A DNA stretch of 64,000 nucleotides from Propioniciclava sp. MC1595 (GTDB lineage: Bacteria; Actinomycetota; Actinomycetes; Propionibacteriales; Propionibacteriaceae), in contig NZ_CP071870.1 in assembly GCF_017569205.1 (NCBI RefSeq), positions 1,178,001 to 1,242,000 of the forward strand. Reading direction: 5' to 3'. How positions within the stretch are numbered: position 1 is the stretch's first letter; every line of letters starts with the position of its first letter. The notes beneath the pieces were generated by a model. The model did not search any database and had not been told where the DNA came from. It worked only from the letters and a program-made list of their open reading frames with translations. Position numbers and translations under genes: made by a program. Below are positions 59,528-64,000 of the stretch, piece by piece.

Positions 59528-60730
59528 GTGAAGTCCATCAACGATCTCGGGGATCTCAAGGGCAAGCGCGTCCTGATCCGCTGCGATTTCAATGTCCCGC
59601 TGGACGGCGAGACCATCACCGACGACGGCCGTATCAAGGCGGCCCTCCCGACGCTGAAGCAGCTGACGGAGGCCGGTGCCAAGGTCGTGATCATGGCCCA
59701 CCTGGGTCGCCCGAAGGGTGAGGTGAACCCGAAGTACTCGCTCGCCCCGGCCGCCAAGCGGCTGGGTGAGCTGATCGACGCCGAGGTCACCCTGGCCGGC
59801 GACGTGGTGGGCGACTCCGCCAAGTCCGCCGTCGCCGGGATGGCCGAGGGCTCGATCGTCATGCTCGAGAACGTCCGCTACGAGCCGGCCGAGGAGTCGA
59901 AGGTGGACGCCGAGCGCGAGGCACTCGCCGCCAAGTACGCCGAGTTCGGTGACGTCTTCGTCTCCGACGGCTTCGGCGTCGTGCACCGCAAGCAGGCCTC
60001 GGTCTACGACGTGGCCAAGATGCTGCCGAACGCGGCCGGCCACCTCGTCGCAAAGGAGGTCGAGGTCCTCAAGAAGCTGACCGAGACCCCCGAGCGCCCC
60101 TACGTCGTCGTCCTCGGCGGCGCCAAGGTCGCCGACAAGCTCTCGGTCATCGACAACCTGCTCAAGGTCGCCGACACCCTGATCATCGGTGGCGGCATGG
60201 GCTACACCTTCCTCAAGGCCAAGGGCTACGAGGTCGGCACGTCCCTGCTGGACGCCGAGAAGGTCGAGACCGTCGACGGCTACATGAAGGACGCCGAGGC
60301 CGCCGGCAAGCAGCTGCTCGTGCCGACCGACGCCGTCGTGTCCCCGAGCTTCCCCTCCGGTGACGGGCCGTTCGAGAAGTCGGTCGTCGCGGCCGACGGC
60401 ATCCCGGCCGACCAGATGGGCCTCGACATCGGCCCCGAGACCGCCAAGGCGTACGCCGACGCGATCAAGGGCGCGAAGACCGTGTTCTGGAACGGCCCGA
60501 TGGGCGTGTTCGAGGTCGAGGACTTCTCCGCCGGCACCAAGGCCGTCGCCCAGGCGCTGGCCGACACCGACGCCTTCACGGTCGTCGGTGGTGGCGACTC
60601 CGCCGCGGCCGTCCGCGTCCTCGGGTTCCCCGACGACGCCTTCGGCCACATCTCCACCGGTGGCGGCGCCTCGCTGGAGTACCTGGAGGGCAAGACGCTC
60701 CCGGGCCTCGACGTCCTCGAAGGGAACTGA
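59528..60730 (+). CDS. pgk: Phosphoglycerate kinase
   Basis: Phosphoglycerate kinase makes ATP and 3-phosphoglycerate from 1,3-bisphosphoglycerate. The 400-residue protein shows the N-domain [21 protein letters not shown], the hinge region [14 protein letters not shown], and the nucleotide-site GGGDSAAAV and [16 protein letters not shown]. It starts at a GTG 39 bp after gap and ends 6 bp before tpiA, so the three genes are probably one operon. Confidence 0.97.
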   Translation: MKSINDLGDLKGKRVLIRCDFNVPLDGETITDDGRIKAALPTLKQLTEAGAKVVIMAHLGRPKGEVNPKYSLAPAAKRLGELIDAEVTLAGDVVGDSAKSAVAGMAEGSIVMLENVRYEPAEESKVDAEREALAAKYAEFGDVFVSDGFGVVHRKQASVYDVAKMLPNAAGHLVAKEVEVLKKLTETPERPYVVVLGGAKVADKLSVIDNLLKVADTLIIGGGMGYTFLKAKGYEVGTSLLDAEKVETVDGYMKDAEAAGKQLLVPTDAVVSPSFPSGDGPFEKSVVAADGIPADQMGLDIGPETAKAYADAIKGAKTVFWNGPMGVFEVEDFSAGTKAVAQALADTDAFTVVGGGDSAAAVRVLGFPDDAFGHISTGGGASLEYLEGKTLPGLDVLEGN

Positions 60731-60736
60731 TCACCC

Positions 60737-61519
60737 GTGACGAACCGTGTCCCGCTCATGGCGGGCAACTGGAAGATGAACCTCAACCACGTCGAGGCGG
60801 CTGGCGTCGTCCAGAAGCTGGCGTGGTCGCTCAAGGATGCCAAGTACGAGGCCGAGCAGGCCGAGGCGGCGGTGATCGTCCCGTTCACCGACATCCGCAC
60901 GGTCCAGACGCTGGTGGAGGGCGACAAGCTGCCCCTCGCCTACGGCGCGCAGGACGTCTCGGTGCACGCTTCCGGTGCCTACACCGGTGAGATCTCGGCC
61001 GACATGCTGGCCAAGCTCAAGTGCGCCTACGTGGTCGTCGGGCACTCCGAGCGCCGCGACTACCACGCCGAGAGCGACGAGCTCATCAATGAGAAGGCCA
61101 AGGTCGTCCTCGCGGCCGGCATGACCCCGATCATCTGCGTGGGGGAGAAGCTCGACGTCCGCAAGGCCGGCGAGCAGGTCCCCTTCGTCCTGGCCCAGGT
61201 CGACAAGGTCCTCGCGGACCTGACGGCCGAGCAGGTCGGCTCCCTCGTCATCGCCTACGAGCCCGTGTGGGCCATCGGCACCGGCGAGGTCGCCACCCCC
61301 GAGGACGCGCAGGAGGTCTGCGGCGCGATCCGCGGCCGCGTGGCCGAGCTCGTCGGTCAGGAGGCGGCCGACAAGGTCCGCATCCAGTACGGCGGTTCGG
61401 TCAAGTCGGGCAACATCGTCGACATCATGGCCCAGGCCGACGTCGACGGTGCCCTCGTCGGGGGCGCCTCGCTCGACCCGGAGGAGTTCGCCAAGATCGT
61501 GCTGTTCTACCAGCGCTGA
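60737..61519 (+). CDS. tpiA: Triosephosphate isomerase
   Basis: Triosephosphate isomerase interconverts dihydroxyacetone phosphate and glyceraldehyde 3-phosphate. The 260-residue TIM barrel has [13 protein letters not shown] with the catalytic lysine, [10 protein letters not shown] with the histidine and [11 protein letters not shown] with the glutamate. The phosphate loop YGGSVKSGN and GGASLD follow. The start is GTG. It is the last gene of the glycolytic cluster before a hairpin. Confidence 0.97.
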   Translation: MTNRVPLMAGNWKMNLNHVEAAGVVQKLAWSLKDAKYEAEQAEAAVIVPFTDIRTVQTLVEGDKLPLAYGAQDVSVHASGAYTGEISADMLAKLKCAYVVVGHSERRDYHAESDELINEKAKVVLAAGMTPIICVGEKLDVRKAGEQVPFVLAQVDKVLADLTAEQVGSLVIAYEPVWAIGTGEVATPEDAQEVCGAIRGRVAELVGQEAADKVRIQYGGSVKSGNIVDIMAQADVDGALVGGASLDPEEFAKIVLFYQR

Positions 61520-61538
61520 TCCCGCTTTTCCAGGAGCG

Positions 61539-61565
61539 CGCGTCGGGTCCGTCCCGGCGCGCGTT
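61539..61565 (+). terminator. Terminator after tpiA
   Basis: CGCGCGTCGGG pairs with CCCGGCGCGCG (one G-U pair) around TCCGT, 20 bp after the tpiA stop. It separates the glycolytic operon from secG, which has its own -10 box. Confidence 0.7.
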
Positions 61566-61641
61566 CCGCGTTCTCGGGGGCCGGGGGCGCCACGGGGCAG
61601 GCCGGGTCAGAGCCACGGCAAAGGTGGGTTAGAATCGTCCG

Positions 61642-61920
61642 GTGACTGTTTTGCCCCTGATGACCTGGCCCATCCTGACCGTGTCGATCCTGCTGGTCAT
61701 CACGAGCCTGGCCCTGTCGATGTTCGTGCTGCTGCACAAGAACCGCGGTGGCGGCATGTCCGACCTGTTCGGCGGCGGCATGTCGTCGACGATGGGGGGC
61801 AGCTCGGTCGCCGAGCGGAACCTCGACCGGCTGACGATCATCGTGGGCCTGGTGTGGCTGGCCTGCATCCTGCTGCTGCTGGCGCTGTACCGCTGGTTCC
61901 GCGACGTCGGCACGATCTGA
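61642..61920 (+). CDS. secG: Preprotein translocase subunit SecG
   Basis: SecG assists SecYE during protein export. The 92-residue protein has two membrane helices (about 11-30 and 65-84) joined by a Gly/Met-rich loop (KNRGGGMSDLFGGGMSSTMG). The GTG at 61642 lies 6 nt after TAGAAT (61630-61635) with no ribosome site, so a leaderless mRNA is likely. This position after tpiA is conserved in actinobacteria. Confidence 0.92.
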   Translation: MTVLPLMTWPILTVSILLVITSLALSMFVLLHKNRGGGMSDLFGGGMSSTMGGSSVAERNLDRLTIIVGLVWLACILLLLALYRWFRDVGTI

Positions 61921-61970
61921 GCGCCGCCCGGCATCCCAACACCTTCTGAGTCCTGAGGAGAAACAACAAA

Positions 61971-62327
61971 GTGGTCGGTGGTAGCGCGATCCGTGGCAGC
62001 CGCGTCGGTGCGGGTCCCATGGGCGAGGCGGAGCGTGGCGATTCCGCCCCCCGCACGTACGTTTCGTTCTTCTGCAGCAACGGGCACGAGACGCGTCCTG
62101 CCTTCGCCGCGGACGCCGTGCTGCCGGAGGAGTGGGACTGCCCCCGCTGCGGCCTGCCGGCGAACCTGGACTCCGAGAACCCGCCGCCCCCGCCGAAGAT
62201 CACGCCCTACAAGACCCACCTGGCCTACGTGAAGGAGCGCCGCTCCGACGCCGAGGCCGAGGCGATCCTCGCGGAGGCCCTCGCGGGCCTGCGCGCCCGC
62301 CGCGCCGCGGGCGAGGTCATCTACTGA
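61971..62327 (+). CDS. rbpA: RNA polymerase-binding protein RbpA
   Basis: RbpA is an actinobacterial factor that binds the principal sigma and stabilises the open promoter complex. The 118-residue protein has the N-terminal tail, a zinc-binding core with FFCSNGHETRPAFA and EWDCPRCGLPANLD, and the C-terminal basic-linker/sigma-interaction region (KTHLAYVKERRSDAEAEAIL). The GTG follows a GAGGAG site. It is probably co-transcribed with secG. Confidence 0.95.
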   Translation: MVGGSAIRGSRVGAGPMGEAERGDSAPRTYVSFFCSNGHETRPAFAADAVLPEEWDCPRCGLPANLDSENPPPPPKITPYKTHLAYVKERRSDAEAEAILAEALAGLRARRAAGEVIY

Positions 62328-62340
62328 TCCTCACGTGACG

Positions 62341-62367
62341 TCCGGCGACCGCCCTGCGGTCGCCGGA
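62341..62367 (+). terminator. Terminator after rbpA
   Basis: A perfect 12-bp stem, TCCGGCGACCGC with GCGGTCGCCGGA, closes a 3-nt loop and is followed by TGTTTGT. It starts 13 bp after the rbpA stop. Confidence 0.8.
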
Positions 62368-62386
62368 TGTTTGTCGTCCGGACGCC

Positions 62387-62421
62387 TTGCGCACTCGTTG
62401 TGTATTGGTACAGTTGATACA
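62387..62421 (+). promoter_or_regulatory. Promoter and GntR/YtrA-type operator
   Basis: TTGCGC (62387-62392) and TACAGT (62409-62414) are 16 bp apart. The inverted repeat TGTAT-N11-ATACA (62401-62421) spans the -10 box. An additional ATACAC at 62429-62434 extends the symmetry. The regulator is most likely the short GntR protein encoded by the second gene, giving autorepression. Confidence 0.75.
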
Positions 62422-62445
62422 AAGACTGATACACGAAGGAGACTC

Positions 62446-63279
62446 ATGGACATCGGCCTGTTCATCTTCGGCCTCGTCCAGGCGGGCGTGGCCTTCCTGC
62501 TCGCCAACGGGCGGGCCCTGCTGCCCGAGGAGACGCTGCGGGAGCGGTTCGTCCGCAACGGCATCTTCAAGGCCCTGGGCACCCCCGACGCCGACGCGCC
62601 CGAGGGGTTCGTCCGCCGCCTGCGCGACCGCGAGGGGCGGGCGAGCGTGGTCAGCGCGCTCGCGATGCTGCCGGGGTTGACGACGTTGGGTGCGCTGCCC
62701 AACCCGTCCGCTGCGTTCCCGATCCTGGTCAGCCTGGCCTTCGCCGGCCGCCTGCTCGCCCTCGCCGTCCTCGGCGCACGCGAGGCGTCCGCCGCCGCCG
62801 ACGGCCCACGCGTCTCCCGGGGCCGCGTCGTCACGCTGGCCGACCATGTGCCGGCCTGGGCCATCGGCGTCATCGTGGCCCTCCAGGTCGCGTTCGTCGT
62901 GGCCGCCGCCTGGCTGGTCACGGGCCCGGGATGGCACCCGTGGGCCCTGTTCGCCAGCCTCGTGCTCACCGCGGCCTGCGTGGCGGGGGCCGCTTGGCTC
63001 GCCCGCCAGCCCCAGCGCGCTGAGGACGCCACCGAGCTCGCCTGGTCGGACTCGGTGCGCCGCGAGGACGTCGTGGCCCTGCTCACACTCGGGCCCATCG
63101 CCACGATGGTGCTGGGGTCGCTGCTGCTGGGTGGCGACACGGCGCAGGGGCCGGTGGGCATCCTCGTCTGGGCCAACTTCGTCGTGGTGATGGTCGCGGT
63201 GCTGGTGGTCGAGACCGCCTCCCGTCGGCGCGCGACGGCACGCCTCGGGGCAGGGGAGGTCTCCGGTGCTCGTCGTTGA
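62446..63279 (+). CDS. Multi-pass membrane protein of the GntR operon
   Basis: I do not recognise a named family. The 277-residue protein has about six or seven hydrophobic helices, two before residue 100, two or three in the middle and two near the C-terminus. A conserved-looking soluble segment near residues 28-60 reads PEETLRERFVRNGIFKALG. YtrA-type GntR regulators are usually encoded with membrane proteins or ABC transporters that respond to wall-active compounds, so an envelope-stress role is possible. The ATG has an AAGGAGA site, and the gntR start lies inside its last codons. Confidence 0.7.
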   Translation: MDIGLFIFGLVQAGVAFLLANGRALLPEETLRERFVRNGIFKALGTPDADAPEGFVRRLRDREGRASVVSALAMLPGLTTLGALPNPSAAFPILVSLAFAGRLLALAVLGAREASAAADGPRVSRGRVVTLADHVPAWAIGVIVALQVAFVVAAAWLVTGPGWHPWALFASLVLTAACVAGAAWLARQPQRAEDATELAWSDSVRREDVVALLTLGPIATMVLGSLLLGGDTAQGPVGILVWANFVVVMVAVLVVETASRRRATARLGAGEVSGARR

Positions 63280-63622
63280 CCCCTCGCTGGCCACCCCGCC
63301 GTTCGAGCAGATCAAGCAGCAGATCGTCGCCGCCCGCGAGTCGGGGGAGTTCCCGGCCAACCATCGCCTCCCACCCGTGCGTCACCTCGCCCTGGAGCTG
63401 GGGATCGCGCCCAACACCGTGGCCCGTGCGTACCGGGAGCTCGAGGCGTCCGGGGTGATCGTGACGCGCGGCCGCGCGGGCAGCTTCGTGACCGGCACGG
63501 TCGAGTCCGCCGAGAAGGCTGGCGCCGCGGCCGCGCGCGACTACGTCGCTGTCATCGAGCGGCTGGGGCTCACGGCGTCCGATGCGGTGCGGTTGGTGCG
63601 CGAGGCGGTCGGGCAGGCCTGA
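63266..63622 (+). CDS. Short GntR-family regulator (YtrA type)
   Basis: This 118-residue protein has the winged helix-turn-helix of GntR proteins (VRHLALELGIAPNTVARAYR, LEASGVIVTRGRAGSFV) and only a short C-terminal helical tail, typical of the YtrA subfamily that lacks a ligand domain. The GTG overlaps the upstream membrane-protein gene by 14 bp and is preceded by GGGGAGG. It probably represses the operon through the palindrome at 62401-62421. Confidence 0.87.
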   Translation: MLVVDPSLATPPFEQIKQQIVAARESGEFPANHRLPPVRHLALELGIAPNTVARAYRELEASGVIVTRGRAGSFVTGTVESAEKAGAAAARDYVAVIERLGLTASDAVRLVREAVGQA

Positions 63623-63661
63623 AACCCAAGCCCTGGGCGCGGAAAACCCAAGCCCTCGGCG
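63623..63661 (+). repeat. 22-bp-period repeat, locus 3
   Basis: AACCCAAGCCCT begins at 63623 and again at 63645, 22 bp apart. The first copy continues GGGCGCGGAA and the second CGGCGAAT. The array starts at the gntR stop codon and ends just before the leftward pgl stop. It is the same family as the repeats at 34340 and 48511. Confidence 0.75.
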
Positions 63662-63673
63662 AATCCGCCGTGG

Positions 63674-64000
63674 TCAGAAGGTGCACTCGTGGTACGGGAT
63701 GCCGGCGCCGGCGGCGCGGTCGACCAGCCACAGGGTGCGCTCCCGGCCGCGGACGACGCCGCCCGGCAGCTCCGGGTCACCGCGGTAGGCGCGGCCCACC
63801 GCGTCCGCCTTCTCGGCCCCGGCGACGAGGAACCACACCTCGCGGCTGCGGCTGAGCGTCGGCACGGTGAGGCTGATCCGGGACGCCGGCGGCTTGGGGG
63901 AGTCGTTCACCCCGATCACGGTGTGCGTGGTCTCGGCGAACGACGGGTGGCCGGGGAAGATCGAGGCCACGTGGCCGTCCTCGCCCAGGCCGAGCAGGCA
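63674..64000 (-). CDS. pgl: 6-phosphogluconolactonase (3' part; runs off the window)
   Basis: The minus strand encodes the C-terminal 108 residues of a 6-phosphogluconolactonase of the pentose phosphate pathway. The signature CLLGLGEDGHVASIFPGH is at the window edge, followed by SRISLTVPTLSRSREVWFLV and the end TLWLVDRAAGAG. The full protein should be about 240-260 residues, so the 5' half lies beyond 64000. In actinobacteria pgl usually follows zwf and opcA, which would be expected next. Confidence 0.88.
   Translation of the reverse strand, partial: CLLGLGEDGHVASIFPGHPSFAETTHTVIGVNDSPKPPASRISLTVPTLSRSREVWFLVAGAEKADAVGRAYRGDPELPGGVVRGRERTLWLVDRAAGAGIPYHECTF

Overview
The window is a chromosomal segment of a very GC-rich actinobacterium (Actinomycetota). 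The lineage call rests on gene content: WhiA, RbpA, the ANTAR regulator PdtaR, SepF next to FtsZ, a large coiled-coil DivIVA/Wag31, a mycothiol-type MDMPI-domain protein, and the order rapZ-yvcK-whiA-gap-pgk-tpiA-secG-rbpA-pgl. A member of the Propionibacteriales fits best, but that narrower call is inference.

Layout. 0-5 kb: a DUF3040 protein, then a leftward moxR-DUF58-transglutaminase operon diverging from mraZ. 5-23 kb: an almost complete division and cell-wall (dcw) cluster, mraZ-rsmH-ftsL-ftsI-murE-murF-mraY-murD-ftsW-murG-murC-ftsQ-ftsZ-pgeF-sepF-divIVA, mostly joined by ATGA/GTGA overlaps. 23-27.5 kb: a DksA-type zinc protein, lspA, rluD, pyk, tRNA-Leu and pdtaR. 27.5-29.3 kb: an IS1182-type element. 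29.3-41 kb: thioesterase, polA, a P-loop kinase, a broken nitronate monooxygenase, nadE, a dicarboxylate/cystine-type symporter with a cysteine-containing leader peptide, rpsA, a lipoprotein hydrolase and coaE. 41-45.6 kb: a divergent ECF sigma/zinc-finger pair, modA-modB and uvrB. 45.7-53.5 kb: an alanine-type symporter, small enzymes, uvrA, an inactivated IS5-type element and a Rieske lipoprotein. 53.5-64 kb: uvrC, rapZ-yvcK-whiA, glycolysis (gap-pgk-tpiA), secG, rbpA, a GntR/membrane-protein pair and the 3' part of pgl.

Regulation is unusually readable. At many genes a TANNNT-like -10 box ends 6-7 nt before the start codon, which predicts leaderless mRNAs. Four DNA-repair genes (polA, uvrB, uvrA, uvrC) also share the composite promoter xTGTCRGxx-N8-TANNNT. 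This matches the LexA-independent, PafBC-type DNA-damage promoter described in mycobacteria, so they look like one damage regulon. mraZ has four GTGG boxes at exact 10-bp spacing. The GntR operon has a palindromic operator overlapping its -10 box.

Both insertion sequences sit in CTAG sites that serve as stop codons of neighbouring genes, so neither disrupts a gene. A 22-bp-period tandem repeat recurs at three gene ends. Gene decay is visible in the nitronate monooxygenase, an MFS fragment, an OmpA-domain fragment and the IS5 transposase.
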